This document shows positions 26,144 to 36,787 of a stretch of 64,000 nt of DNA, piece by piece (positions within the stretch are counted from its first letter, which is position 1; each line of letters opens with the position of its first letter). Both the position numbers and the translations under genes were made by a program. The stretch covers positions 3,224,001 through 3,288,000 of the forward strand of contig NZ_CP163444.1 of NCBI RefSeq assembly GCF_041053105.1, read 5' to 3'. This DNA comes from Streptomyces sp. R44 (GTDB taxonomy: Bacteria > Actinomycetota > Actinomycetes > Streptomycetales > Streptomycetaceae). Below the pieces are notes generated by a model, which was not told the origin of the DNA, did not search any database, and worked only from the letters and a program-made list of their open reading frames with translations.

Positions 26144-27805
26144 TCACAGCACGGGGCGGGCGTGGTGGGTGTAGGTCTCCTGGAGGGTCTTCGTCTGCTC
26201 CGGGGTCAGGGGCTCGTACGCCGCCCCCGGCGCCGGACGCCACCACACCGGGTCCTCGCAGTGGAAGGCGGCCCGCCGGAGGGCCACCCGGTGGATCTTG
26301 TTCGTGGCCGTGAGGGGCAGTTCCTCCATCACCCGGACGAAGCGCGGCGGCATCTTCGTGCCCAGGTCCGCCTGGGCGGACAAGAAGGCCCCGAAGGCCG
26401 ACGGGTCGAACACCTCGCCCTCCCGGAGGGCCAGCGCCGCCATCACCTGGTCGCCCGCCACCGGGTCCGGTATCGCGTAGACCGCGACCCCCGCCACCCG
26501 CTCCCAGCGCGCCAGGATGTGTTCGATCATCGCCGCCGCCAGGTTCTCGCTGTCGACCCGCAGCCGGTCGTCCGTACGGCCCGCGAAGTACAGGAAGCCG
26601 TCCGCGTCCCGGTAGAACAGGTCGCCCGTCCAGTACCAGCCGCCGCGCAGCCGCGCCGCCTCCGCCTCCGGGTTGCGCCAGTAGCCCTCGAAGGGCGACC
26701 GGCCCCGGTTGACCAGTTCACCGACCGCCTCGCTCGCGTTGAGGAGCCGGCCGGTGGACGAGAAGCGGGCCGGGGCGCATTCCTCCCCCGTCTCGGAGGA
26801 GATGACCGCCAGGTCGTCTCCCGGTGCCGCCCGGCCGATCGCGCCCGTCGGCGTGTCCGGGGTCCGCTGGATCGCCGCGCCGCCCTCCGAGGAGCCGTAC
26901 CCCTCCACCAGCGGGACCCCGAAGCGTTCCCGGAAGCGGGCCGCGTCCACCGCCCCCGCCTCCGTGCCGAAGCCGAGCCGCAGCCGGTGCGCGCGGTCGT
27001 CGGGGCCGGGCGGGGTGGCGAGGAGGTACTGGACGGCGCGGCCCACGTACGTGAAGTACGTGGCGCCGAAGCGGCGTACGTCGGGAAGGAAGCGGGAGGC
27101 CGAGAAGCGGGCCCGCAGCGCCACCCCCGCCCCGGCGACCAGGGCCGGCGCCCAGTCGGCGATCACGGCGTTCCCGTGGAACATCGGCATGCAGATGTAG
27201 TGGACGTCGTCCCGCCCGACCCCGAAGTGGGAGACGAGTGACGCGCCCGCCGCGGTCAGGCGCCCCTGGCTGCACAGGGCCGCCTTCGGCGCGCCCGTCG
27301 AACCGGAGGTGAAGGAGAGCAGGAAGCGGCTGTCGGGGCGTACGGGGCCGAGGGTGGCGTCCCCCGGCCGGGCGCCCTCGTACGGGGCGAGGAGTTCCCC
27401 GTACGCCTCGGTGTCGGTGACCAGGATCCGTACGCCCGGCAGCGCGAGCCCGTCCAGGAGCGGCAGGTGGGCGCGCTGGGTGACCAGGACCCGGCAGGCG
27501 GTGTGCCGGATGTCGCGGGCGAGTTCGGCGCCGCGCCGGGTGGGGTTGATCCCGGCGACGGCGGCCCCCGCGAGGGCCGCCGCGCTGAGCCAGAGCGGGT
27601 ACTCCGGCGTGTTGTCGAGCAGGATGCCGAGGTGCGGCTCGCCCCCCGGCACGGGTGGCATCAGGTCCACGAGCAGTGCGGCCCGCGCGGCGGCGCCCGC
27701 GGCGACCTGGTGGTGGGTGAGGGTGTGGTGCTCGTCCCTCAGGCCGGTCCGGTGGTCGCCCCATTGGCGCCGTACGAGCTCCGCGACGGTGTCCGCGCTC
27801 CTCAT
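26144..27805 (-). CDS. AMP-binding acyl-CoA synthetase (FadD-like)
   Basis: The 553-aa protein is an adenylate-forming enzyme with P-loop LLSFTSGSTGAPKAAL, then VEGYGSSEGG, WYWTGDLFYRDADG and GRTDDRLRVDSENLA, and the C-terminal catalytic Lys in LPLTATNKIHR. Those give every core motif. It should couple a fatty or other organic acid to CoA with ATP. The short form of A3 (YGSSEGG in place of YGTTE) and HPL-free N-terminus place it in the FadD17-like group of actinobacteria. The substrate chain length is unknown. It is a single gene with the repeat cluster downstream. Confidence 0.92.
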   Translation of the reverse strand: MRSADTVAELVRRQWGDHRTGLRDEHHTLTHHQVAAGAAARAALLVDLMPPVPGGEPHLGILLDNTPEYPLWLSAAALAGAAVAGINPTRRGAELARDIRHTACRVLVTQRAHLPLLDGLALPGVRILVTDTEAYGELLAPYEGARPGDATLGPVRPDSRFLLSFTSGSTGAPKAALCSQGRLTAAGASLVSHFGVGRDDVHYICMPMFHGNAVIADWAPALVAGAGVALRARFSASRFLPDVRRFGATYFTYVGRAVQYLLATPPGPDDRAHRLRLGFGTEAGAVDAARFRERFGVPLVEGYGSSEGGAAIQRTPDTPTGAIGRAAPGDDLAVISSETGEECAPARFSSTGRLLNASEAVGELVNRGRSPFEGYWRNPEAEAARLRGGWYWTGDLFYRDADGFLYFAGRTDDRLRVDSENLAAAMIEHILARWERVAGVAVYAIPDPVAGDQVMAALALREGEVFDPSAFGAFLSAQADLGTKMPPRFVRVMEELPLTATNKIHRVALRRAAFHCEDPVWWRPAPGAAYEPLTPEQTKTLQETYTHHARPVL

Positions 27806-27844
27806 GGGCCGGACTGTAACTGACGTCCCATCAGAACTGAACGG

Positions 27845-28438
27845 TCAGAACGAGACGTCCGAGCAGGCGTAGAAGGCGTTCGCGGTGTCCGCGACCGTCC
27901 ACACCGCCAGGATCAGGTGCCGGCCCGTCTTGCCCGCCGGGACCGTCCCGGAGTGCGAGAGCGTCGACGGCGGCTGCTGGTTGTTGTACGGGATGGTCAG
28001 GAACGGCTGGGGGTCGAGGTCCGCGCGGGTCAGCGCCTTGGACCCGGTCCAGCCGTTCTTGGTGATGTAGTAGCGGAAGTCCGTGGTGGCGTGGCGGGCG
28101 GTGAACTGCCACCGGAAGGTGTAGCTCTGCCCGGCCACCAGCCGTGTCGTCGGCCAGGCGCCGCCACGGGGGTCGTCGAGCTGCGCGAAGCGGGAGTTCC
28201 CGCCGGCGCAGATCTTCCCGTCGGCGGGGCCCGCAGCCGGGAAGCCCTTGAGCCCCTCGACCGACTGCGGCTCCCACTGGATGTCGCCGCAGTTGCTCAC
28301 GGTCCGGTTGGCACAGAGCTTCTGACGGCTGATCGGCGCGTCGGTGTAGCCGTGACTGCCGGCGGTGCCGGTGGCGAGGACGGTGGCCCCGGCGATGCCG
28401 AGAGCCACCACCGCCGCCCCGAGTGCCTTGTTGCGCAT
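27845..28438 (-). CDS. AA10 lytic polysaccharide monooxygenase (chitin-binding)
   Basis: The 197-aa protein has a signal peptide ending ATGTAGS, and the mature protein begins HGYTDAPISRQKLC. Its N-terminal His is half of the copper-binding histidine brace; the second His lies in FTARHATTD. There are two Cys pairs (CANRTVSNCG and CAGG with CSDVSF). It oxidatively cuts chitin (or cellulose) outside the cell, and the short length with no extra CBM is the compact LPMO form. A perfect dre-type operator lies 76-89 bp upstream of the ATG, so it should be induced together with the chitinases. Confidence 0.95.
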   Translation of the reverse strand: MRNKALGAAVVALGIAGATVLATGTAGSHGYTDAPISRQKLCANRTVSNCGDIQWEPQSVEGLKGFPAAGPADGKICAGGNSRFAQLDDPRGGAWPTTRLVAGQSYTFRWQFTARHATTDFRYYITKNGWTGSKALTRADLDPQPFLTIPYNNQQPPSTLSHSGTVPAGKTGRHLILAVWTVADTANAFYACSDVSF

Positions 28439-28513
28439 GCTGTCGCTCCTGGAGAACGTGGGGAGTTCCTTGGGGCCGTGCGCGCGCGTACGGGGTACTG
28501 CTTCACGTGCATT

Positions 28514-28527
28514 TTGGTCTGGACCAA
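28514..28527. promoter_or_regulatory. DasR-type (dre) operator upstream of the LPMO
   Basis: TTGGTCTGGACCAA is a TTGGTC-N2-GACCAA inverted repeat that differs from TGGTCTAGACCA at one central base. It lies 76-89 bp before the LPMO start codon. Sequence form and target both fit DasR; binding is inference. Confidence 0.78.
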
Positions 28528-28567
28528 GTATCAAGGTAGGGAGGGAAGTTGAACATGTCCATCCCCG

Positions 28568-30892
28568 TCACGCACCCTCCACCGGGCCCGTCCTGCCCGT
28601 GTAGAACGCCACCGTCAGGTCCTTGACCAGCGCCTTGCGCTCGTAGTCGTCCAGCTCCACCAGACCACGACTGGTCAGCCGGTGGACCACGTCGTCCACC
28701 GCGTCCACCACCGAGGTCAGCACGCTGTCCCGGTGCTTCGCGTCGATCGCCGCGATCCGGCGCCGGCGCATCGCCGCCGCCACCTCCGGCGCGTACTCGA
28801 TGCGCGTCGGCTGCGCCGAGAACACGTCCACGCCGACCGGGGCGCACTCCGCCGACAGCATCCGCGTCAGGGCCTCGCCGACCGCCTCCGCGTCCCGCAG
28901 GGTCGGCGCGTCCTCGTGGAACGCGTCCGCCGGCAGCTGAGAGAGCACCCGGGCCATCGCCGCCTCCACCTGCTCCCGCAGATAGTCCTCGTGCCCGTCG
29001 ACCCCGAGCGACGCCCGGACCGTGTCCCGCACCCGCCACACCACCAGGACGGTCACGTCGAGCGCGGTGCCCTTCGCGTCCACCGCCGACAGCGGCTCAC
29101 TGCGCCAGTGCCGCAGCCGGACGTCCACCCGGCGGCGCAGCAGCAGCGGGCTGACCCACAGCAGACCCGTACGGCGGACCGTGCCGCGGTAGTCGCCGAA
29201 CAGGGTCAGCACATAGGCGTAGCCGACCCGGCCGCGGCCGAGACCGCCCAGCGAGAAGAGGGCGAGCACCACACCCAGGGCCAGCAGGCCCCACAGTCCG
29301 AGATGGATGCCGTGGTACGGGCGGGCCGGCAGCCGCAGCATCCGCGCCGCCTCGGCGGGCACCGCCCCGGCCCACCACACGACCCCCGCGCACCAGGCGA
29401 CCGCGAGGACGCCGACGACCACGCCCACCCAGCCGGGCAGCACCGGCCCCGGCCGCTCGACGAGGGCGGGATCGGCGGTGGGGGCGGGACGGGAGCCGGA
29501 CGTGGGCCGGGGCTTGGGCTGAGGCCTGGGCTGTGTCCCGGACCGCGCCTTCGGCTGGGCCTTGGCCTTCGGCCCGCCCAGGGACTGCGGGTCGGGCCCG
29601 GCCGGGGCCTGGACCTTCGACGGGGCGGGGATGGCGGCCCGGCGGGCGGGCGCCGGGGGCGGGGTGGGCGCGGCCATCGCGATGGTGTCGGGCCCCCCGT
29701 CGCCCTCGTCCGCCGCGACGGGGCTCCCCGGCTCGTCCCGGAAGAGCAGGTGCACCGGGATGGAGCCGGTGGTCTCGGTCCCGATCACGTTCTTCCGCCG
29801 CGCGACCCGCACGACACCGGCGACGGGCACCGCGACGGAGGCGACCCGCGCGCCACGGATCCGCTGGAAGTCGAGCGCGCCGTCGCCGTCCGGGGCCGGG
29901 GCCCCCGCCGACGCACCGGACCGGGGCCCGGCCGGCCGGCCCGGGGCCGTACCGGTATCGGAACCACCCGGCGCCGCACCGGAGCCGGACCCCGCCGAGG
30001 GGCCGGGCATGGCGGCTGCCGCCGACCCTCCTGCGGGCCCCGCCGGGGACGAAGGCGCAGGCCCACCGGACACGGCCTTTGCCGGGGCGACCGGCGCCGC
30101 ACCGGAGACGGAACCGGCGGAGGCGGTCCCGGACGCGGAGGGCGCGGCCACAGTCGGGGGCGCCGGTGCCGTACCGGACACGGGACCTGCGGAGGGACTC
30201 CCGGCCGAGGACGCCACCGGGGCCGTCCCCGGCGCACCCGCGCGAGCCCCCGCCGGGGTCAGCGGTGCCGCACCTGACACGGGACCGTCGGAAGCGGTCC
30301 CGGACCCGGGCACCGCCGAGGCCGGCCCCGGCGCACCCGCCGCCGAACGCACCGGGGTCACCGGCGCCGCACCGGACACGGAACCCGCCGCGGGCACCGC
30401 CGACGTGCCCGCCGCGACCCCCGGCCGGGGCATCGGCGCCGCACCGGGCACGGAAGCCGCCGCGGGCACCGCCGACGTGCCCGCCGCGACCCCCGGCCGG
30501 GTCACCGGCTCCGTACCGGACACCGCTCCCGGACGTACCCCCACCCCCGCGGTACCCGACACCGCACCGGCCTCAGCTCCCGCCCCGGCCACCGGTGCCG
30601 CACCGGGCAGGAGGCCGGCCGCGGCCGGTCCCGTCTGCCCCGACGCGGGCACATCCGCGCCGACTCCCTCCGCGCCGGAGGCGGACACCGCCGAGGTCTC
30701 CGCGGGCGCGTCCGCCGCCTCGCGCGCCGGGGTCGCCGGCTCCGTACCGGACACCGCCGACGCCCGGTCGGGTTCCGGCGTCGGTGGGGACGTGCGGGGG
30801 AGGGTGCCGTCCGTCAGGCGTCTGGCCGTGCGGGCCGCGTCACGCGAGGCCGCCGCGCCGGAGTCCGCGGGGTTCGGGGTCGATGCCGTCAT
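28568..30892 (-). CDS. SPFH/Band 7 membrane protein with long repetitive N-terminus
   Basis: The protein of about 774 aa has a first 330 residues of low-complexity Ala/Gly/Pro/Ser/Thr with at least ten near-repeats of a SGAAPV/SGTAPV unit. A region with the RIRGARVASVAVPVAGVVRV segment and a second Pro/Lys/Gln-rich linker follow, then two membrane helices (VGVVVGVLAVAWCAGVVWW; LWGLLALGVVLALFSL). A C-terminal SPFH domain (SVDAKGTALDVTVLVVWRV-like region, REQVEAAMARVLSQLPADA) ends it. SPFH proteins scaffold membrane microdomains. ATG 30892 is preceded by GAGGTGG; ATG 30907 is possible. It follows the peptidoglycan-binding protein by 26 bp and is probably cotranscribed with it. Confidence 0.78.
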   Translation of the reverse strand: MTASTPNPADSGAAASRDAARTARRLTDGTLPRTSPPTPEPDRASAVSGTEPATPAREAADAPAETSAVSASGAEGVGADVPASGQTGPAAAGLLPGAAPVAGAGAEAGAVSGTAGVGVRPGAVSGTEPVTRPGVAAGTSAVPAAASVPGAAPMPRPGVAAGTSAVPAAGSVSGAAPVTPVRSAAGAPGPASAVPGSGTASDGPVSGAAPLTPAGARAGAPGTAPVASSAGSPSAGPVSGTAPAPPTVAAPSASGTASAGSVSGAAPVAPAKAVSGGPAPSSPAGPAGGSAAAAMPGPSAGSGSGAAPGGSDTGTAPGRPAGPRSGASAGAPAPDGDGALDFQRIRGARVASVAVPVAGVVRVARRKNVIGTETTGSIPVHLLFRDEPGSPVAADEGDGGPDTIAMAAPTPPPAPARRAAIPAPSKVQAPAGPDPQSLGGPKAKAQPKARSGTQPRPQPKPRPTSGSRPAPTADPALVERPGPVLPGWVGVVVGVLAVAWCAGVVWWAGAVPAEAARMLRLPARPYHGIHLGLWGLLALGVVLALFSLGGLGRGRVGYAYVLTLFGDYRGTVRRTGLLWVSPLLLRRRVDVRLRHWRSEPLSAVDAKGTALDVTVLVVWRVRDTVRASLGVDGHEDYLREQVEAAMARVLSQLPADAFHEDAPTLRDAEAVGEALTRMLSAECAPVGVDVFSAQPTRIEYAPEVAAAMRRRRIAAIDAKHRDSVLTSVVDAVDDVVHRLTSRGLVELDDYERKALVKDLTVAFYTGRTGPVEGA

Positions 30893-30917
30893 TCGGGTCC
30901 ACCTCATGCTCTCGGGG

Positions 30918-32348
30918 TCATCGGAACAAACGCCGCCAGGTCTCCGGGCCCGGGTAGCCGTCGGCCGCTGCGCCGCGCCAGCCCTGTGCCCGCTGGAACG
31001 CCTCGACGTTGCGGCGGTCCGCCTCCGTCCAGCGCGGACCGGGTCCCGACAGGTAGTGCTTGCCGAAGCCCCGCTTCACCAGTTGTTTGCCCAGCTTCTC
31101 CACATATGCGTTGGATTGCCCCGGACGGAAGTAGCCACGCCCGGGAAACCCCGTCGCATTCGTGCTCGGACCGGCCGAACCACTCGAACCGCCGATGTCC
31201 TTGCCCCCGCCGGTCACGAGGAGCCGCCAGGTCTGCGGGCCGGGAAGGCCGTCCGCGTCCTTGCCCTTCCAGCCCTGCGCGAGCTGGAACGCCTGGGTCG
31301 CCCTGCGGTCCGCGTCGCCCCACCTCGGACCGGGCCCCTGGCTGTAGAACTTCTTGCCGCCGCGCTCGACGAGGAGCTTCCCGAGCTGGGTGACGTACGC
31401 GTTGTTCGCGCCCGGGCCGAACATCCCCGATCCCGGGTACGGCGCCGCCTCCGTGGACTCCGGCCCGCCGCCGGTGCCGCCGCTCACCACGCCCTTGTAG
31501 CGGTAGGCCACGTACCGGTCGGAGTTCTCCCAGTACGCCATCGGCGTCGGCTGCTTCCGCGTGCGCGGCTTCGTCTGCTCGTAGGCGAGGTAGGAGGTGT
31601 GCGTGTAGTCGGTCCAGCCGCCGAAGATCGTGACGTGCGAGCCGCGGGTCGGGTTCGCCGGGTTGTGGAAGAGCAGGATGTCGCCGGGCTGGAGCTCCGT
31701 GCGGTCGATCCGTACGGCGAAGCGGTCGAGGCTTCCGGTCCACTCGTTGCTGCGCAGGTTCCAGGCCATCGAGATGTAGCCGGAGCAGTCCTGGCGGTAC
31801 CCGTCCGACCAGTATTGCTCCATCGAGTACGGGACCTGCGCCGAGACCCAGGTCTTGGCCCGGTTGATGATCTCCGCGCGCGTCGTCGGCCGCAGCGTCT
31901 CCGTCGAGATCTGACTGGTCGTCGGGACGGCGTCGGGCGCCGGGGCCGAGCCCGGTCCCGGCGCGCCGCCGTGCAGCGGCCCGCGTCCGCCCTGCGGGGT
32001 GTCGGCCCCCGGCCAGGACGTGCCGGGGGACCCGGGCGTCGCCGGCCCGCGCAGGACCGCCGGGTCCGCGTCCACCGGGACCGCCGGGACCTCCCCGTCC
32101 GCCGACGCCCCGTCCGCCGGGGTCTGGGGGCCCGGGCCCGTGAGGGCCGTCGCCACCCCGGCCCCTCCCCCACCCAGGACCACCCCCGCCGCCGTCACCA
32201 GGACCAGCGCGCGGCGGGCGCCGTGCGCCGCCGGGTGGCCGCCCGCGCGGACGGGCAGGCCCAGGGCGAGGTCACGCCGCTGCCGGGCGCAGCCCGGGCA
32301 GCCGCAGTCGGCTGCGGGTTCGAACTCCTCGAAGACCGGCACGCTCAT
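30918..32348 (-). CDS. Peptidoglycan-binding protein with NlpC/P60-like domain
   Basis: The 476-aa protein has a Cys-rich N-terminus (FEPAADCGCPGCARQRRDLA, a CxCxxC), a membrane helix near 45-70 and a Pro/Gly-rich linker. A cysteine-peptidase-like domain follows: the nucleophile Cys is in QDCSGYISMAWNLRS and the His is in RGSHVTIFGGW. The C-terminus holds two copies of a peptidoglycan-binding module (each with NAYV..LGK.LV.RG and QGPGPRWGDADRR or SGPGPRWTEADRR, about 290-355 and 405-475). It probably cuts or tailors peptide stems in the cell wall. GGAGGGG precedes ATG 32348. The SPFH gene lies directly downstream. Confidence 0.85.
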   Translation of the reverse strand: MSVPVFEEFEPAADCGCPGCARQRRDLALGLPVRAGGHPAAHGARRALVLVTAAGVVLGGGGAGVATALTGPGPQTPADGASADGEVPAVPVDADPAVLRGPATPGSPGTSWPGADTPQGGRGPLHGGAPGPGSAPAPDAVPTTSQISTETLRPTTRAEIINRAKTWVSAQVPYSMEQYWSDGYRQDCSGYISMAWNLRSNEWTGSLDRFAVRIDRTELQPGDILLFHNPANPTRGSHVTIFGGWTDYTHTSYLAYEQTKPRTRKQPTPMAYWENSDRYVAYRYKGVVSGGTGGGPESTEAAPYPGSGMFGPGANNAYVTQLGKLLVERGGKKFYSQGPGPRWGDADRRATQAFQLAQGWKGKDADGLPGPQTWRLLVTGGGKDIGGSSGSAGPSTNATGFPGRGYFRPGQSNAYVEKLGKQLVKRGFGKHYLSGPGPRWTEADRRNVEAFQRAQGWRGAAADGYPGPETWRRLFR

Positions 32349-32532
32349 GCGATTCCCCTCCACACTCGTCAAGATCTTTTTTGCCCTCGTTTCGGGCGTC
32401 AGTGTCTCAACTGTCTGGACAAATCGCATTTTGACGGATCGAAGGCCTGATACGACCATCCGACAGGCCGGAGGCGACCGGTATCGGTCGGGAGCACCCC
32501 CTCACGTCAGGTAGAGTTCTCTTTGTCAGCAG

Positions 32533-32606
32533 GCGCCGCTAGCTCAGTTGGTTAGAGCAGCTGACTCTTAATCAGCGGGTCCGGGGTTCGAGTCCCTGGC
32601 GGCGCA
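32533..32606 (+). tRNA. tRNA-Lys(CUU), copy 3
   Basis: This copy is identical in sequence to copies 1 and 2, with the same GTCAGCAG leader. The upstream TCGGTCGGGAGCACCCCCTC and TAGAGT resemble the promoter of copy 2. A hairpin terminator follows at 32615. Confidence 0.97.
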
Positions 32607-32614
32607 CGCAGAGT

Positions 32615-32645
32615 CAAGGCCCCTCACCGATGGTGAGGGGCCTTG
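32615..32645 (+). terminator. Terminator of tRNA-Lys copy 3
   Basis: CAAGGCCCCTCACC pairs perfectly with GGTGAGGGGCCTTG around a 3-nt loop, followed by GTCTTTCT. It sits 9 nt past the tRNA. Confidence 0.88.
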
Positions 32646-32906
<261 letters not shown>

Positions 32907-33575
32907 TCAGCCCTTGCCCGTCAGGTACGCCGACACCACCACGTTCGCCGTGTACGTTCCCGCCGCCCGGTCGAAGGTGCCGCCGCAGGTGATCAGGCGC
33001 AGCTCTGCGCGGTGGGGGTCGCGGGCGCCGTAGACCCTGGTCGCGTCGAAGTCGTCCCGCGGGAAGACCTGGACGTCGTCGACGGTGAACTCGGCGACCG
33101 ATCCGTCCGTCCGGGTGATGCGGACCTTCGCGCCGGGGCGGGCCGCGCTCAGGCCGTAGAAGACGGCCCGGCGGGTCTCGGTGTCGACGTGGCCGACGAG
33201 GAGGGCCGCGCCGGCCGCGCCCGGCCGGGTGCCGGAACCGAACCAGCCCACGGTGTGCGGCATCTCGAAGGGCGGTGGGTCGATGGCGCCCGTGGCGTCC
33301 AGGCCGCGCGCCACGACGGGCGCGCTGATGCCCAGGGAGGGGATGTCGATCCGCCGGGGTTCGAGGGGCGGCAGCGGGTCGCGGGCCGGGGGCAGCGGCT
33401 CGCCGAGGGGGCGGCCGACCGCGGCGATGTCGCCGGTGGTCGGTGCGGAGCTGCCGCCGGGTCCCTCGGTGGCCTCGCGGCCCCAGAGCCAGAGCCCGGA
33501 CAGCAGGACCGCCCAGGCCACGCCGGTGACGAGGCGCCCGGTGCCCGCCGGGCGGGTTCCGGACGGCACGGTCAC
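32907..33575 (-). CDS. Class F sortase
   Basis: The 222-aa protein has an N-terminal membrane helix (GRLVTGVAWAVLLSGLWLWG), a Pro-rich linker and a sortase barrel with the catalytic His in LLVGHVDTETRR and the Cys in LRLITCGGTFDRAAG (TLxTC-like). Class F sortases are the actinobacterial branch with this short N-terminal anchor. They attach surface proteins to peptidoglycan. Its GTG overlaps the stop of the gene before it (33572-33575), so the two are translationally coupled and the secreted protein upstream may be its client. The target sorting motif is not visible in that neighbour. Confidence 0.88.
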   Translation of the reverse strand: MTVPSGTRPAGTGRLVTGVAWAVLLSGLWLWGREATEGPGGSSAPTTGDIAAVGRPLGEPLPPARDPLPPLEPRRIDIPSLGISAPVVARGLDATGAIDPPPFEMPHTVGWFGSGTRPGAAGAALLVGHVDTETRRAVFYGLSAARPGAKVRITRTDGSVAEFTVDDVQVFPRDDFDATRVYGARDPHRAELRLITCGGTFDRAAGTYTANVVVSAYLTGKG

Positions 33576-34168
33576 CCGCCGTCGCCGCCGGTGTCGGTGC
33601 GGCGGCGCGAGCTGCGGAAGGCGACCGCCACGGCGGCGATCGCGGCCATGCCGAGGCCGAGCAGGGTGTACGGGGTGCCGAGGCCGCTCTCGGAGGTGGT
33701 CTGGGCGACGCCGGGGGCCACGGGGGCCGCGAAGGCGGCGGTGCCTCCCCCGCCGGCGCGGACCGGGGCCACCGGGGTGGCGTGGTGCGTGGGCCGGTGG
33801 GTGGGCTCCTGGTGGTGCCGGACCTGCACGGTGCCGACGTCCCGGTGGTCGTGGCCGTCGCAGGTCACGCTGACCTTGTACGTGCCGTCCCGGAGGCCCG
33901 AGCGGAGGGTGGTGTCGCCGAACAGCGGGTTGCCGCCGCCGTCCCGTCCGGTCAGCTCCGCGTCGGCGACGAACGCCGTGGACCTGGCGGCGCCGGTCGT
34001 GCCCTTGCAGCCCTGGACGCGGACGTCGACGTCGGCGCCGGGCGAGGCGGTGGACGGGGTGACGGTGGCCTTCACCCCGTCGTGGGCGTACGCGCCACCG
34101 GCCGCCTGTGCCAGTACGAGCACCACGGCCGCCCCTGCGGCACGGAGAGCAATGGGACCTGAACGCAT
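33572..34168 (-). CDS. Secreted surface protein with C-terminal membrane anchor
   Basis: The 198-aa protein has a signal peptide (AAGAAVVLVLAQAAGGAYA). A beta-rich domain follows, with ATVTPSTASPGADVDVRVQG and SVTCDGHDHRDVGTVQVRHH, and a His/Pro/Thr linker. A C-terminal hydrophobic helix (TPYTLLGLGMAAIAAVAVAF) and RSSRRR complete it. That is the general build of a wall or membrane-anchored protein, but no clear LPxTG is visible before the helix. AGGAGGTCACG precedes ATG 34168. It is coupled to the class F sortase downstream. Confidence 0.8.
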   Translation of the reverse strand: MRSGPIALRAAGAAVVLVLAQAAGGAYAHDGVKATVTPSTASPGADVDVRVQGCKGTTGAARSTAFVADAELTGRDGGGNPLFGDTTLRSGLRDGTYKVSVTCDGHDHRDVGTVQVRHHQEPTHRPTHHATPVAPVRAGGGGTAAFAAPVAPGVAQTTSESGLGTPYTLLGLGMAAIAAVAVAFRSSRRRTDTGGDGG

Positions 34169-34242
34169 CGTGACCTCCTGATACTGGCAGGGTCACCCGG
34201 ATCCGCGCTTCTCGCATCCGCAGGGGACGGACGCCGTGCCCC

Positions 34243-35022
34243 TTACACGCGGTCGACGATGTCCGCGATGGACTGGACGATCTTCGACGGGCGGAACGGG
34301 AAGCGGTCGATCTCCGCCTGCGTGGTCAGACCGGTCAGGACCAGGAAGGTCTGCATGCCGGCCTCCAGACCGGCCAGGATGTCGGTGTCCATCCGGTCGC
34401 CGATCATCGCGCTGGACTCGGAGTGGGCGCCGATCGCGTTGAGGCCGGTGCGCATCATGAGCGGGTTCGGCTTGCCGGCGAAGTACGGCTCCTTGCCGGT
34501 GGCCTTCGTGATGAGGGCGGCGACGGAGCCGGTGGCCGGGAGCGGGCCCTCCAGGGAGGGGCCGGTCTCGTCGGGGTTGGTGCAGATGAAGCGGGCGCCG
34601 GCGTTGATGAGGCGGACGGCCTTGGTCATCGCCTCGAAGGAGTACGTACGGGTCTCGCCGAGCACCACGTAGTCCGGGTCGTGGTCGGTGAGGACGTAGC
34701 CGATGTCGTGGAGGGCGGTGGTGAGACCGGCCTCGCCGATGACGTACGCGGTGCCGCCGGGGCGCTGGTCGTCGAGGAACTTGGCGGTGGCGAGGGCCGA
34801 GGTCCAGATGTTCTCGACGGGGACTTCGAGGCCCATGCGGGCGAGGCGGGCGTGCAGGTCGCGGGCCGTGTAGATCGAGTTGTTGGTGAGGACCAGGAAC
34901 GGCTTCCCGGTCTCCCGCAGCTTCTTGATGAACGCGTCGGCGCCGGGGATCGGCACGCCCTCGTGGATGAGGACGCCGTCCATGTCGGTCAGCCAGGATT
35001 CGATCGGCTTGCGCTCTGCCAT
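34243..35022 (-). CDS. HAD-IIA family phosphatase (NagD-like)
   Basis: The 259-aa protein has HAD motif I in SWLTDMDGVLIHEG, motif II LTNNSIYTARDL, the C2a cap, motif III Lys in FAGKPNPLM and motif IV SAMIGDRMDTDILAG. The catalytic Asp pair is present. The NagD/4-nitrophenylphosphatase-like group acts on small sugar phosphates or related molecules; the substrate is unclear. ATG 35022 follows AGGAG. Confidence 0.93.
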   Translation of the reverse strand: MAERKPIESWLTDMDGVLIHEGVPIPGADAFIKKLRETGKPFLVLTNNSIYTARDLHARLARMGLEVPVENIWTSALATAKFLDDQRPGGTAYVIGEAGLTTALHDIGYVLTDHDPDYVVLGETRTYSFEAMTKAVRLINAGARFICTNPDETGPSLEGPLPATGSVAALITKATGKEPYFAGKPNPLMMRTGLNAIGAHSESSAMIGDRMDTDILAGLEAGMQTFLVLTGLTTQAEIDRFPFRPSKIVQSIADIVDRV

Positions 35023-35102
35023 GGGTGCGGGACTCCTGCCGTACAAGACGTGCGGTGTGCTGGGGGCGCCGCGACAGCGCTGTGGCGACGCCCCCAGGGT
35101 AG

Positions 35103-36653
<1,551 letters not shown>

Positions 36654-36681
36654 GTCGGAGTCCTCCGTGAGGGGGTCGATG

Positions 36682-36737
36682 GGGGTACGGACACACGCCA
36701 ACGCCCCTGATTTCTCAGGGGCGTTGGTCCGTACCCG
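36682..36737 (-). terminator. Strong extended hairpin ending the phosphonate operon
   Basis: CCAACGCCCCTGA (36698-36710) pairs perfectly with TCAGGGGCGTTGG (36715-36727). Outside it GGGTACGGA pairs with TCCGTACCC, with a 6-nt bulge on one side. It lies after the ABC-transporter operon and ahead of the Tat phosphodiesterase gene, so it probably ends the former. Confidence 0.65.
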
Positions 36738-36787
36738 TTATCTTTCCGCGATATTCGGAGGCTTTCCAGAGGGCGTACGGTGAACTC

